From assembly GCA_041521345.1 (NCBI GenBank), contig JBGOHB010000015.1: a stretch of DNA of 64,000 nucleotides. One strand, 5' to 3'. The translations under genes and the position numbers were made by a program. This DNA comes from Virgibacillus_N oceani_A (GTDB lineage: Bacteria > Bacillota > Bacilli > Bacillales > Amphibacillaceae). Every line of letters begins with the position of its first letter. Position 1 is the first letter of the stretch. The notes under the pieces were generated by a model. It had not been told where the DNA came from and did not search any database. It saw only the letters and a list, made by a program, of their open reading frames with translations. Below, piece after piece: positions 54,902 through 63,881 of this stretch.

Positions 54902-56588
54902 ATGTATTAACCTCCTTCTCCTTCACAAAAGCATTATAATAAGCGATATACCCTGATAAGTAATGCTCAACGTCATCAATTCGAGCGCGAAACGAATGAT
55001 GTCTAATAAAAAAACTACCCATTATTCTAGAAGGGTTTTTATAATATATAGCCAATTCTGGATAAAAAAAGCCATTTCGCTGATACTCCGCCCTTTTATG
55101 GATAACATTTAACAACTTATCTTCATCAAACGTTTCTAGTAAATAACGGTGTCCGGTTTCTTTCATCCGGTTAATCATATTATATGTTGCGACTGTTAAT
55201 TCCAAAAAAGTCGGATAAGTGGTTTCCCTATGATAAATGAATGTTAATTTTTTCTCAGTATTCTTAAGTCCAAACTTAAAGTATTTTTCGAGCGGCCGGT
55301 AAAGCGTTAGTTCATTAGTGCAATAACTTAGCCAATGGTCGTGATTTTTCCAGTAATTATTGTCTATGAAGTATTCAAAGGCTTTTTCGACTGCTGTCAA
55401 CCATTTATTATTCATATCTAGTTTATACAGTCGCATTAAAGCGAATGCAGCTTCCCCGTCATAGTAAACTATCCGAAAAGTCTCCTTAATTTCCAGGGAA
55501 GGATGGTTGAGTACATGTACAAAACTTCCATCTTTTTTTTGTAATGAAAGTATGCCATTTGCAAGTGCCTGTGCAAGCGTTAAATATTTTTCATCATTAA
55601 ATGTTTCTGTATATTTTGTTAGCGCTAAAATAGCGGCAGCATTTGCGCCAAGTTTAATTTCATATTCATTCGGTTGAACAGGATCAATAACGTATGCTCG
55701 TTTACTACCATCGTAAATAATCCCATCTTTTTCTAGAAATTGTAGTGACCTTTCAATAGCTTGCTTTGTTTCTTCATTCGGATTAAATTCATACGATTCG
55801 ATTAAAGCAAAAACAGAACTAGCATGTCGCAACATATTATAATAATTAATTTCTTTATCAAAGCATGAGAAGTAGCCATAAACAAATTTCCCATTATTTT
55901 GGTTTAAGCCGTTCAGATACCTTTGTCCGGATGTTACCATATAGCGAATTTCTTCTGTTCTGATAGGGGTATTTCTTCTTCCATTGTCTAGCGTGCCTTT
56001 TTTTAATTCATAACACTGATCCCCATCAAAGAAATATCCTTTTGTAGAGAACAAATAAATTTTTTTCACTCTTTGAAAGTCTATTTGTTTCATATCTGGA
56101 CGATGTTTTTTTATATAATTTTGGATATTTGTTTCTTTTAAATATCCACGCTTTTTATTTTTATCAATTTGGATCATAGAATTACCATTAATCTCCTGTT
56201 CCAAGAAGGCATTTTTGAAATCCTTATCAAAACTGATACCAAATCTAAAATAATTCTTTTTTGTTTTTGTTATCAAATCAATAAAAGAGAATAAGTTAAT
56301 TGGCTTTTTTATTGTCACAATATCTGCTTTTACATAGTCAGGTTGTTCTAGTGAATACTTTTCCGCTTTTTTCATGAGTGCCTTCCAAGCTTCATCAAAC
56401 CCTATCTTATTTACATAAAGGACAGTAGCACGCTGGTGTTTATACCCGAGTGTAATAAATAAGTCGATGGAAGCATTCGAATTCAAATCACTAAAATTTT
56501 GTGTAGACTTGATATAATCGTATAATTTTTTTGTTTTTCTCCTAAACAATAAAGAAGTGGAAACTTTGGATTTTTGGGAAGTTATCAT
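54885..56588 (-). CDS. Unrecognised protein with alpha/alpha-toroid-like C-terminal half, sortase partner
   Basis: 567 aa, no signal peptide or membrane span, so cytoplasmic by sequence. Residues 1-190 are unrecognised. From about 215 onward, repeated helical pairs (ASSVFALIESYEFNPNEETK, LGANAAAILALTKYTETFND, VYYDGEAAFALMRLYKLDMN) resemble the (alpha/alpha)6 toroids of glycoside hydrolases, epimerases and lyases. A surface-polymer or glycan modification role is possible but unproven. GAGG lies upstream of the ATG at 56588. It overlaps the sortase gene by 17 bases and lies downstream of the Asp-Ala protein, separated by a repeat element. Confidence 0.7.
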   Translation of the reverse strand: MITSQKSKVSTSLLFRRKTKKLYDYIKSTQNFSDLNSNASIDLFITLGYKHQRATVLYVNKIGFDEAWKALMKKAEKYSLEQPDYVKADIVTIKKPINLFSFIDLITKTKKNYFRFGISFDKDFKNAFLEQEINGNSMIQIDKNKKRGYLKETNIQNYIKKHRPDMKQIDFQRVKKIYLFSTKGYFFDGDQCYELKKGTLDNGRRNTPIRTEEIRYMVTSGQRYLNGLNQNNGKFVYGYFSCFDKEINYYNMLRHASSVFALIESYEFNPNEETKQAIERSLQFLEKDGIIYDGSKRAYVIDPVQPNEYEIKLGANAAAILALTKYTETFNDEKYLTLAQALANGILSLQKKDGSFVHVLNHPSLEIKETFRIVYYDGEAAFALMRLYKLDMNNKWLTAVEKAFEYFIDNNYWKNHDHWLSYCTNELTLYRPLEKYFKFGLKNTEKKLTFIYHRETTYPTFLELTVATYNMINRMKETGHRYLLETFDEDKLLNVIHKRAEYQRNGFFYPELAIYYKNPSRIMGSFFIRHHSFRARIDDVEHYLSGYIAYYNAFVKEKEVNTFEKNR

Positions 56589-56613
56589 ATTTGAGGACCT
56601 CCATTTATAATAG

Positions 56614-56844
56614 GAGGCTGGGACAGAACCATTTTAGCAAACGAAAATCCGAACAACATTAATCTTATGACTCGCTCCGGAAATATACTTCGCTTTCCGT
56701 GGGCGGCTGGTGAGCCTCCTCGTGCTGTCGCACTGCGGGGTCTCACCGATGCCTTTGCTCCCACAGGAGTCTACGTATATTTCCGGAGCTACTGTGGTGG
56801 ATGGTTCGTATTTTCAAAACTACTCAGAGTTCTGTCTCAGCCTC
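56614..56844. repeat. Inverted-repeat intergenic element, copy 2 (231 bp)
   Basis: Same unit as at 2884-3063, with one base change near the right end and 51 extra bases (56709-56759) in the centre. The extra block is itself bounded by inverted GGTGAG / CTCACC. The element separates the Asp-Ala surface-protein gene from the two genes downstream and leaves only about 25 bases before the next start. It may stop or modulate read-through within the locus. Confidence 0.8.
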
Positions 56845-56861
56845 GCTGTAGAAATATAGAA

Positions 56862-59228
56862 TTATTTTCTACGTCCAAAAAGTCGAGACACAATACCAGC
56901 TAAAACCGAACCAATCCCTACTAAACCTACTGTCCAAATACCTGTAGCTGTATTAGGAAGTGTAGATCCGTCCGCATCGGCATCAGCACCCGCATCGGCG
57001 TCCGCATCGGCATCTGCATCGGCATCAGCGTCGGCGTCCGAATCAGCATCGGCATCGGCATCGGCATCAGCGTCGGCATCGGCATCTGCATCCGCATCGG
57101 CATCAGCATCTGCATCAGCATCAGCGTCGGCGTCCGCATCTGCATCGGCGTCCGCATCCGCATCGGCATCTGCATCAGCGTCGGCGTCCGCATCGGCGTC
57201 GGCGTCCGCATCTGCATCAGCATCAGCGTCTGCATCTGCATCTGCATCAGCATCGGCGTCCGCATCCGCATCAGCATCTGCATCAGCGTCCGCATCTGCA
57301 TCAGCATCTGCATCAGCGTCCGCATCAGCATCGGCGTCCGCATCGGCATCTGCATCTGCATCTGCATCAGCGTCCGCATCTGCATCAGCGTCCGCATCTG
57401 CATCAGCATCGGCGTCCGCATCAGCGTCAGCATCCGCATCAGCGTCTGCATCTGCATCCGCATCGGCGTCCGCATCGGCATCGGCATCTGCATCCGCATC
57501 AGCATCAGCGTCTGCATCTGCATCCGCATCCGCATCTGCATCCGCATCTGCATCCGCATCGGCATCAGCGTCTGCATCTGCATCCGCATCGGCATCAGCG
57601 TCGGCGTCAGCGTCAGCATCAGCATCTGCATCAGCGTCAGCATCAGCATCGGCGTCCGCATCAGCGTCCGCATCGGCATCAGCGTCAGCATCAGCATCGG
57701 CGTCCGCATCAGCATCGGCATCGGCATCTGCATCAGCGTCTGCATCAGCATCAGCATCAGCATCAGCGTCCGCATCGGCGTCGGCGTCCGCATCAGCATC
57801 AGCGTCAGCATCAGCATCAGCATCAGCGTCAGCGTCAGCATCGGCGTCAGCATCAGCATCAGCATCAGCATCAGCGTCAGCATCGGCGTCGGCGTCCGCA
57901 TCAGCATCGGCGTCAGCATCAGCATCAGCATCAGCGTCAGCATCAGCGTCAGCATCAGCATCAGCGTCAGCGTCAGCATCAGCATCAGCATCGGCGTCCG
58001 CATCAGCATCAGCATCAGCGTCGGCATCCGCGTCGGCATCAGCATCAGCATCGGCGTCAGCGTCCGCATCAGCATCAGCATCAGCATCAGCATCAGCATC
58101 AGCGTCAGCATCGGCGTCGGCATCCGCGTCCGCATCCGCATCAGCGTCTGTATCATCAGATTCATTAAACTCTATTTCAGTACTGTCTTCTAAACTGCTC
58201 AGTAATTGGGCATCTATTGTAGAATCTGAAATCCCAGCTGCATATACTGTTGCTGTATCTTGTACATCTGCTGGCTTATCAACAATGACATCTAAATCAA
58301 CAGTCGTATTACCCAACAATTGTACACTAGCTAAGTCATTTGATAGATCAACTGTTCCATTTAATATATCTTCTGCTAGTGGATTGATAGCATCATTCAC
58401 TAAGGCATTTAGTAAATCTAAAGTTGGGTTTACTACAGGAGCAAGAATAGCACCACCAACTCCCCCAACTTCTACATTACCAATTGCATTTCCAACCCGA
58501 TTCAAGGCATCAATTACTACATCTTGTACAGCTGTTTCTAGATGATTCCCTAAACCATCACTAAAATCTATTACAATTTCACCATTTGGCCCGATGGTAT
58601 ACTCTACCTGATCTTGATAGTCTGTCATATTTTGCATTGCTTCATCGAGATTGTTTAGCGATTCAAGCGCAGATGTAAGTTCTTCTAGCCCTTGTACGTT
58701 TAACAATGGTCCTGTAACCGGATTATTAAGTATGTCCTCAATAGCAGCAGTAAGGGTCGATACGAGATCATTTAATTCAGTAGTTACGGAACCTATGGCA
58801 TCATATAACATAGGAAGGTCTTCTTGTAGGTTGATTGGTAATACCTGAACTGATATAGCGGCATCCCCATTAGCTGTCATTTTCCCAGCCAACTCTGGTA
58901 TATAGAAAACAGCTACTCGATCAGGATTTATTAATTCAGCATCTACTAAACCTGTTCCCGTAAAACCTAAATTTAAATTATAAGAATCATCAAGCTCGGT
59001 TAAATCTGCATCCACCGATATATCGGTTAATAGTTGCACTTCTGATAAACTCGCTGCTTCTACAGTATAATCTGGGTTTGTTAAAATACTCCCTAAAGGC
59101 ATTGCAGGTGTAGTACTAAAAACTAAAGCCGAAGTAATTGCTGTAGTTGCTACAATCTTTTTAGTTCTACGCATGTGAACGTCATTTAATTTTTTAATTC
59201 TACGTTTGTAATTATAATTCTTCGCCAA
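56862..59228 (-). CDS. Cell-wall-anchored Asp-Ala repeat protein, LPNTA sorting signal
   Basis: 788 aa, exported. A long positively charged start and hydrophobic signal (KIVATTAITSALVFSTTPAM) are followed by a globular, Leu/Asn/Asp-rich region (about 60-355), probably the functional adhesive-type domain. Residues 361-753 are almost pure alternating Asp-Ala, about 196 dipeptides, with one Ser and one Gly exception. The end has LPNTA (757-761), a hydrophobic span (IWTVGLVGIGSVLAGIVS) and the RRK tail: a complete sorting signal for a class D sortase. The repeat would form a long, highly negative stalk. GGAGG lies upstream of the ATG. A MerR gene lies just upstream on the same strand. Confidence 0.9.
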   Translation of the reverse strand: MAKNYNYKRRIKKLNDVHMRRTKKIVATTAITSALVFSTTPAMPLGSILTNPDYTVEAASLSEVQLLTDISVDADLTELDDSYNLNLGFTGTGLVDAELINPDRVAVFYIPELAGKMTANGDAAISVQVLPINLQEDLPMLYDAIGSVTTELNDLVSTLTAAIEDILNNPVTGPLLNVQGLEELTSALESLNNLDEAMQNMTDYQDQVEYTIGPNGEIVIDFSDGLGNHLETAVQDVVIDALNRVGNAIGNVEVGGVGGAILAPVVNPTLDLLNALVNDAINPLAEDILNGTVDLSNDLASVQLLGNTTVDLDVIVDKPADVQDTATVYAAGISDSTIDAQLLSSLEDSTEIEFNESDDTDADADADADADADADADADADADADADADADADADADADADADADADADADADADADADADADADADADADADADADADADADADADADADADADADADADADADADADADADADADADADADADADADADADADADADADADADADADADADADADADADADADADADADADADADADADADADADADADADADADADADADADADADADADADADADADADADADADADADADADADADADADADADADADADADADADADADADADADADADADADADADADADADADADADADADADADADADADADADADADADADADADADADADADADADADADADADADADADADADADADADADADADADSDADADADADADADADAGADADADGSTLPNTATGIWTVGLVGIGSVLAGIVSRLFGRRK
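56970..58148 (-). repeat. Hexanucleotide Asp-Ala coding tract (about 1.18 kb)
   Basis: Period-6 tract of GAY-GCN codon pairs. Synonymous third-base variants (GAT/GAC, GCT/GCC/GCA/GCG) are mixed, so DNA is not a perfect microsatellite although the peptide is nearly perfect. The +1 frame of the same strand is also open for 412 codons (Met/Leu/Arg/Thr/Pro only), a by-product of the repeat. Confidence 0.92.
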
Positions 59229-59355
59229 AAAATCTCCTCCTAATATTTATATATATAAGTCTTGAAATATCTGAACTACCCTCCTTTTATAGAATTTAAC
59301 TTTGAGTAAAAAGCTTGGGTATTTAAGTAGTGTGTATATAAAATTAACGAACTCC

Positions 59356-59709
59356 TTAACGCTGAATCTCTAATAAAATTTTTATATCTTCCAGATCTAT
59401 AAGTGAAAGTTCAATTTCTTTTATTTGCTTTCGTAATCTTTCTTGATGTTCCTCTATAATCTGTATTTGGTCAGTTAAAGTTTCATTTCCTTTTAACTGT
59501 AAGTGAACAATACGTTGTAGGGCTTTGACAGGCATTCCGGTTTTCCTCATGTATCGTATTAATTCAAGCCAAAATAACTCATTTTCTTTAAAAACCCGAT
59601 ATCCGTTTTTATCTCTTCGAACAAATGGAAGCAAGCCCTGGTTATCATAATAACGAATTGTAGACGGTGAAATTGACACTTGTTCTGCTACTTCTTTAAC
59701 TGTCATCAT
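59356..59709 (-). CDS. MerR-family regulator 1
   Basis: 117 aa. The N-terminal MerR helix-turn-helix and wing are TVKEVAEQVSISPSTIRYYD then GLLPFVRRDKNGYRVFKENE, followed by a dimerisation coiled coil. There are no effector-binding cysteines or C-terminal sensory domain, as in short AdhR/YfmP-type members. ATG 59709 with AAGGAG upstream is preferred; ATG 59742 with GGAGG very close is an alternative. It is very similar to the second MerR at 62657. It may control the surface-protein locus directly downstream. Confidence 0.87.
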   Translation of the reverse strand: MMTVKEVAEQVSISPSTIRYYDNQGLLPFVRRDKNGYRVFKENELFWLELIRYMRKTGMPVKALQRIVHLQLKGNETLTDQIQIIEEHQERLRKQIKEIELSLIDLEDIKILLEIQR

Positions 59710-59759
59710 GTTTGTTTGTCTCCTTGCATAATTTCGGCTCATTTCCTCCTATATTCTGT

Positions 59760-60360
59760 ATCCAAGTTAGTATTAGATTTTTAAAGATCACGTGTTTACA
59801 TTTGCATACAATGAAAACCCCAGAAAAAACCAAGAGGTGATATATCAGTAATAACTAAAATAATGTATAGGAGTTATATTTCTTGTAAAATCGACTTTTA
59901 AAATTAGTAGTTTTTATCACCTCCTATCAAGGGTAAATACTAGAAGACATCTAATTCTAAAGGTAAGATAAAGTTAAAAAATAAAATCCTTTTACGTAAG
60001 AATTACATCAGATGACAACAGTCAACATTTTGTAACATATTTTGAATTATATAGTTTAAAGCCGACTTTAATGCAATATATTTTTGAAAATTGGGTATTT
60101 AATCCTAATAAATAATCTTTATAATAAACAATTTCTACCATATATAAACAGAAAACATCCATATGTACCTATCCATCTTGTTTTAAAACAAAAAAAGTCC
60201 GCTTGATTAACTGAAATGTTTTATATTTTTTCATTAAAGTTAACTTTAAGGTATAAGAAAATACCATCCCTGCCAGACTAGTTTTTAATATTGATATATT
60301 AGTATGTTTACCTGCTTTTGCGTTTATGAATTAGTCATTAAATAAGCTATTTAGCTAAAC
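59760..60360. other. A/T-rich region with orphan operator-like dyads
   Basis: No gene. Two dyads of the form TTAAAG-N4-CTTTAA lie at 60056-60071 (centre CCGA) and 60234-60249 (centre TTAA). They resemble the spacer-type operators of MerR regulators for oxidoreductase genes. No coding sequence follows them, suggesting the target genes were lost. Confidence 0.5.
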
Positions 60361-60369
60361 TGACGAAGT

Positions 60370-60960
60370 TTATAAGCTCTTTAATAGAATATTGTGGCCG
60401 TGCTTTAATAATTGGATCCCAAGCCTATTTTACTGAAGAAACATCTGTATATTTCTGCTACTCAGGCACTAGACACCTTGAAAAAATTTGAGGATGTAAT
60501 CATTACAAAAAGTACAGTTTGAAACTATGTCAGTGAATTTCCTCAACGTTATCATCTAAGATTTTAAATGTCTGTCAATGCTAAGCCATACAAGGACCCA
60601 CCAATGGGTATACATGTACAAATAGATTTTAGGTAAATCTAACAACACGGCAAATGGAGATGAAATGACATTACATTTTATCTCTTTTGTCCTGCCTTAT
60701 TCACAATATAATATAGTTAGTTGACTGAAAGTAATGTTCACAAAATGGTGACATGAGGCGAATTTTGAACAGTTGGATAGAATTGCGGAAGTAATCGTTT
60801 TATGATTTGACTCATCTCATCTTGTGAATGAAAATGTCAGAGACTGGACCTTTATCTATTGAAAAGAAACAGAGGTTCTGATATATATTCAAAAAGGCCG
60901 CCTCGAAGTCGAAAGGATAATGCTGGATACTGAGAGTAAAGATAACATTGCACCCTCAAA
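60370..60960 (+). pseudogene. IS21-family IstA-like transposase remnant
   Basis: Broken plus-strand frames suggest an IstA-type integrase: YKDPPMGIHVQIDF (compare PPGxQxQVDF) and MTLHFISFVLPYSQYNIV (compare the conserved FIAFVLSHSRYKYV). Many stops and frameshifts. Assignment is tentative. Confidence 0.4.
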
Positions 60961-61379
60961 CCTGGAGAGTGTTTTAATTTATAACGGCCAAAAAAATCCT
61001 TTAATTACCAGTAGTACGACAATTATTATGGATCCTCGAGAGAGCCCGTCCTGAAGATAGTAAACTGGAAATAAAAGTGGCATTAACTGAGTAATCGAAA
61101 AATTATTTAAAAAGGGGTTCAACCACCTCGACAGGATCAGACAAGAATTACAAAAAAGGAAGCGAAAAGAATAATCCCACCACGAAAATCCGAAAAGGAA
61201 CTTTATCAACTTTCATTGTGTAATGTGTATGGAGTAGAGGAAAGTCCATTTACGTTAATGAGATCGAAGTGATTATGTTCATACAGGTTTAAGTCTATAG
61301 TGAGTAATTCATTAAGCTAAAGTCTCGCTTCCGAACATTTTGCGTTCAATAACTTTCTCTTTACTTGGTGTTGGTTGAT

Positions 61380-61800
61380 TTTTCTTCGTCTGGATAGAGG
61401 CGATACTTTCCTTTCCTTTAAACGGTGAATGTGCTTTAGATCCCCTATTTTTTCAGGTATAAGATGATTTTAGGTTCACTAACGCTGTTTACTATCCAAG
61501 TGGATTTCCTTCATTTAGTTTCATTTACTCTCTATGATTCTGTTTTTAGTCAATGTTTCATTATATGTATTTCTTGGAATGTCCAACACGTCACAAAGCA
61601 CTTGAAAGGAATGCTAGTCTGTATTTCTTTTCTATCACATCGGCTAGCTCTATGAGACTTACTGTTTCGCAAATATGACATAGCCATTTTTAAAGATTTC
61701 ATTTTTCTCCTGGAGACGGCGTATTTGTTTCTTTACTATTGCGGTTCCATCCCTTCCCACACTGGATCGAATTTCTGTTTCCATTAGCGAAAATGTCTTA
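61380..61800 (-). pseudogene. IS3-family transposase remnant (OrfA end, OrfB start)
   Basis: Minus strand: GRDGTAIVKKQIRRLQEKNE then IFKNGYVIFAK, matching the OrfA leucine-zipper end (compare EENEILKKAYAIFAK). Next, in another frame, FQVLCDVLDIPRNTYNETL, matching the OrfB start. The rest is lost or scrambled. Confidence 0.55.
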
Positions 61801-61802
61801 AT

Positions 61803-62012
61803 TCAAGCATAAATCGTTACATCTGAAGCAATATTCGCCAATGGATCTGTAACTGAGCTGCCAGAGTGGTGGTAAAGGTCAACAATTGTCCATTTAAAAT
61901 CTTCCTTATAGTTTATGCTTGCATTTTTATTTTCCGTATCGGACACAACCACTCGCGCCAAATTGCTTAAAAATATAACTAAATTGCGCGTATGGAAATA
62001 TACTAGCATCAT
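61803..62012 (-). CDS. Small protein coupled to sda, unknown
   Basis: 69 aa (SNLARVVVSDTENKNASINY, then DLYHHSGSSVTDPLANIASD). Not recognised. Its start overlaps the sda stop in ATGA, so it is probably co-translated with sda. It runs up to the IS3-type remnant, so the end may be original or truncated. Confidence 0.45.
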   Translation of the reverse strand: MMLVYFHTRNLVIFLSNLARVVVSDTENKNASINYKEDFKWTIVDLYHHSGSSVTDPLANIASDVTIYA

Positions 62013-62155
62013 GTCGACCTTTTATATTCATTTTTTATAAACAAAGACCTTCGAATTAATTCATTTCTAAGAAGGATGATAAATTCATTATGAAGTTTTA
62101 ATTCTTTGGCTTTGTTATAGGTCTCAATTAGTAACTCATCAGACAATCTTTCCAT
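62009..62155 (-). CDS. sda: Sporulation histidine kinase inhibitor Sda
   Basis: 48 aa helical hairpin protein (MERLSDELLIETYNKAKELK, then LHNEFIILLRNELIRRSLFI), closely matching Bacillus Sda, which binds KinA/KinB and blocks sporulation when replication is disturbed. The longer frame from 62218 adds 21 residues not found in Sda. The ATG at 62155 has AAAGGAT 11 bases upstream. It survives in an otherwise decayed stretch. I see no clear DnaA boxes in the short upstream region. Confidence 0.82.
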   Translation of the reverse strand: MERLSDELLIETYNKAKELKLHNEFIILLRNELIRRSLFIKNEYKRST

Positions 62156-62220
62156 TGCATTCTTTATCCTTTCGTAGTTCGAATACTTAAATATTAAACC
62201 AACCTTATAAGTTGACATAA

Positions 62221-62640
62221 TTTTAATAGACAGTTATTAATTAATTTTTGTTGTTAGAATTAGATAAGTATAGATGGTAACACGATCGATTGAACTGCCA
62301 ACAAAATAAAGTATTGAAACGGTTACTAGCAAAATCCTTACAACTTCTTCTGATAAAAATGTCTGTCTACAATTTATAAATTGTTTCTGGCAGCAACAGA
62401 TAACAAATTTCGCTATTATTTTAAATATACAGTTTAAAGTCCACTTCCAGGCAACATGTAATTTATAATAAACGGTATTTCAGGACTATTTATTAATCCT
62501 CACTAGCGTTGCAGGAAAATTAAATAAAATAATCAAGCAAAATCTATGATAGAAGCCCTTTGTTCCTCGGCCTTGTAAACCAGCGAATATCATTTATTGA
62601 ATAAATTGCAGGTTAAAGGTATAATTTACCAAAACGATAT
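62221..62640. other. A/T-rich spacer upstream of MerR 2
   Basis: No gene. It holds a third, less perfect dyad, TTAAAGTCCACTTCCA at 62434-62449, embedded in a stretch that resembles 60045-60120 (shared AGTTTAAAG-N4-CTT context and TAATAAAC-like tail), as if the two control regions were duplicated. Confidence 0.45.
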
Positions 62641-62656
62641 TTAAGGGAGAAAAAAC

Positions 62657-63007
62657 ATGTTTACTATTAAAGAAGCTTCAAAAAGAGTAGGAATTTCACC
62701 ATCTACAATTCGTTATTATGATGATCAGGGTTTGCTACCTTTTGTAGAGCGAGACAAAAATGAATATCGTCTTTTTAAAGAAGATGAATTATTTTGGCTA
62801 GAGTTAATAGGATGTTTGCGATCAACCGGAATGTCTGTAAAAACCCTCCGCCATGTAGCACATTTACATATGCAAGGAAAAGAAACGTTAGATGAGAGGA
62901 TACGAATTTTTAAAGAGCATCAAGATAAACTACATGAACAAAAACAAGATATTAATGTTGCGCTAGGAAAACTAAAAGTCAAAATGAAAATACTAAAATC
63001 TCCATAA
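62657..63007 (+). CDS. MerR-family regulator 2
   Basis: 116 aa paralogue of the MerR at 59356: TIKEASKRVGISPSTIRYYD then GLLPFVERDKNEYRLFKEDE and LFWLELIGCLRSTGMSVKTL. Same compact architecture: DNA-binding domain plus coiled coil. GGGAG lies upstream of the ATG. No target gene is adjacent; queT follows after 250 bases and has its own leader. Confidence 0.87.
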   Translation: MFTIKEASKRVGISPSTIRYYDDQGLLPFVERDKNEYRLFKEDELFWLELIGCLRSTGMSVKTLRHVAHLHMQGKETLDERIRIFKEHQDKLHEQKQDINVALGKLKVKMKILKSP

Positions 63008-63224
63008 TGAACTTAAATTAATTGGATTTGAAAATAAAAAAATCCTATATAGTGTAATAATTATGGTTTGTATGTGTTACAATCGATTTTCTTTATTTGA
63101 GAGAGATAACTCCTGTAAAGATACATATACATTATTCCAGCCCAAAACCTTGGTTTTGGTTAAATTAGTCCAAATTATTAATAAAGTTTTTAATATAGAC
63201 TAGATGTAACGTATTTCGAAACCC

Positions 63225-63258
63225 GTCCCACAATAAAAAAACTAAGGAAGAGATTTTA
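63225..63258 (+). promoter_or_regulatory. preQ1-I riboswitch-like 3' part
   Basis: CCCACAATAAAAAAACTAAG followed by GAAGAG resembles the 3' half of the preQ1-I class (stem strand, A-rich tail, CTAAGG with the Shine-Dalgarno) directly before queT. I could not find a convincing 5' stem partner, so the aptamer may be damaged like the gene. Confidence 0.4.
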
Positions 63259-63743
63259 ATGAATGTAAGACTAATGGTTATAAACGGCGTGCTGGCGGCT
63301 ATATATATCGCAGCATCTGCAGTTATTCAGCCATTTGGTTTCACGAATGTCCAATTCCGTATTCCGGAAATGTTTAATCACCTCGTTGTGTTTAACAAAA
63401 AATTGTTTTTCGGGGTCGTATTAGGTGTTTTTCTCACAAATTTATTTTTTTCACCATTGGGATTATACGATCTCGTTTTCGGAGTAGCGACTCTGCGATA
63501 TCATTATTTATCATTATCCAAATAGCAAAGTATATTAAAAATGTTTGGGTGCTTCTTATATTAAACACCCTTATTTTTACTTTCACCATGTTTATCATTG
63601 CATTTGAACTGTACCTAGCACTTGGCCTGCCATTCTTGTTTACATGGCTGACAACTGCTGCAGGTGAATTTGTAGTACTTGCAGTTGGGATACCAATTAT
63701 GTATACATTGAATAAGCAAATGAGATTCGATAAACTTGTTTGA
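63259..63743 (+). pseudogene. queT: QueT-family queuosine-precursor transporter, frameshifted
   Basis: The first frame matches QueT (NVRLMVINGVLAAIYIAASA, VIQPFGFTNVQFRIPEMFNH, GLYDLVFGVA). A frameshift near 63490 changes to SAISLFIIIQIAKYIKNVWV, after which the second frame carries the rest (FELYLALGLPFLFTWLTTAA, GIPIMYTLNKQMRFDKLV). Only this one disruption is visible; it could be a recent mutation or a sequencing error. The intact product would be a membrane protein for preQ1 or queuine uptake. Confidence 0.82.
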
Positions 63744-63747
63744 AAGA

Positions 63748-63777
63748 AAGATCGCACTTGAGTAGTGCGGTCTTTTT
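63748..63777 (+). terminator. Terminator after queT
   Basis: AGATCGCACT / AGTGCGGTCT stem followed by TTTTTTATTT. Confidence 0.85.
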
Positions 63778-63847
63778 TATTTAGGCAGTTATTTTTTCTG
63801 ATTTCGAAAAACATGCTAAGCTGTAATCATATAAAGTGAAACTTCAT

Positions 63848-63881
63848 TCAGTGGGGGTTTTCTTTTTCATCCTCCACTGAA
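63848..63881. repeat. Inverted repeat
   Basis: TTCAGTGG and CCACTGAA form an 8-bp stem around a pyrimidine-rich loop. No gene is visible from here to the window end. Confidence 0.4.

Noticed and set aside
56614..56844. Small gene within the inverted-repeat element (78-codon frame at 56667-56903)
   Set aside because: The frame is not kept in copy 1 and has no ribosome binding site; it is a by-product of the repeat.
56970..58148. Dense short-period repeat resembling a CRISPR or satellite array
   Set aside because: No spacers or constant-length repeats; it is coding with a steady 6-base period.
56927..58165. 412-codon minus-strand frame made only of Met, Leu, Arg, Thr, Pro and Gln
   Set aside because: It is the shifted frame of the Asp-Ala tract; composition is explained entirely by the hexanucleotide repeat.
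60979..61209. 76-codon hydrophobic minus-strand frame
   Set aside because: No ribosome binding site or homology; lies in decayed transposon DNA.
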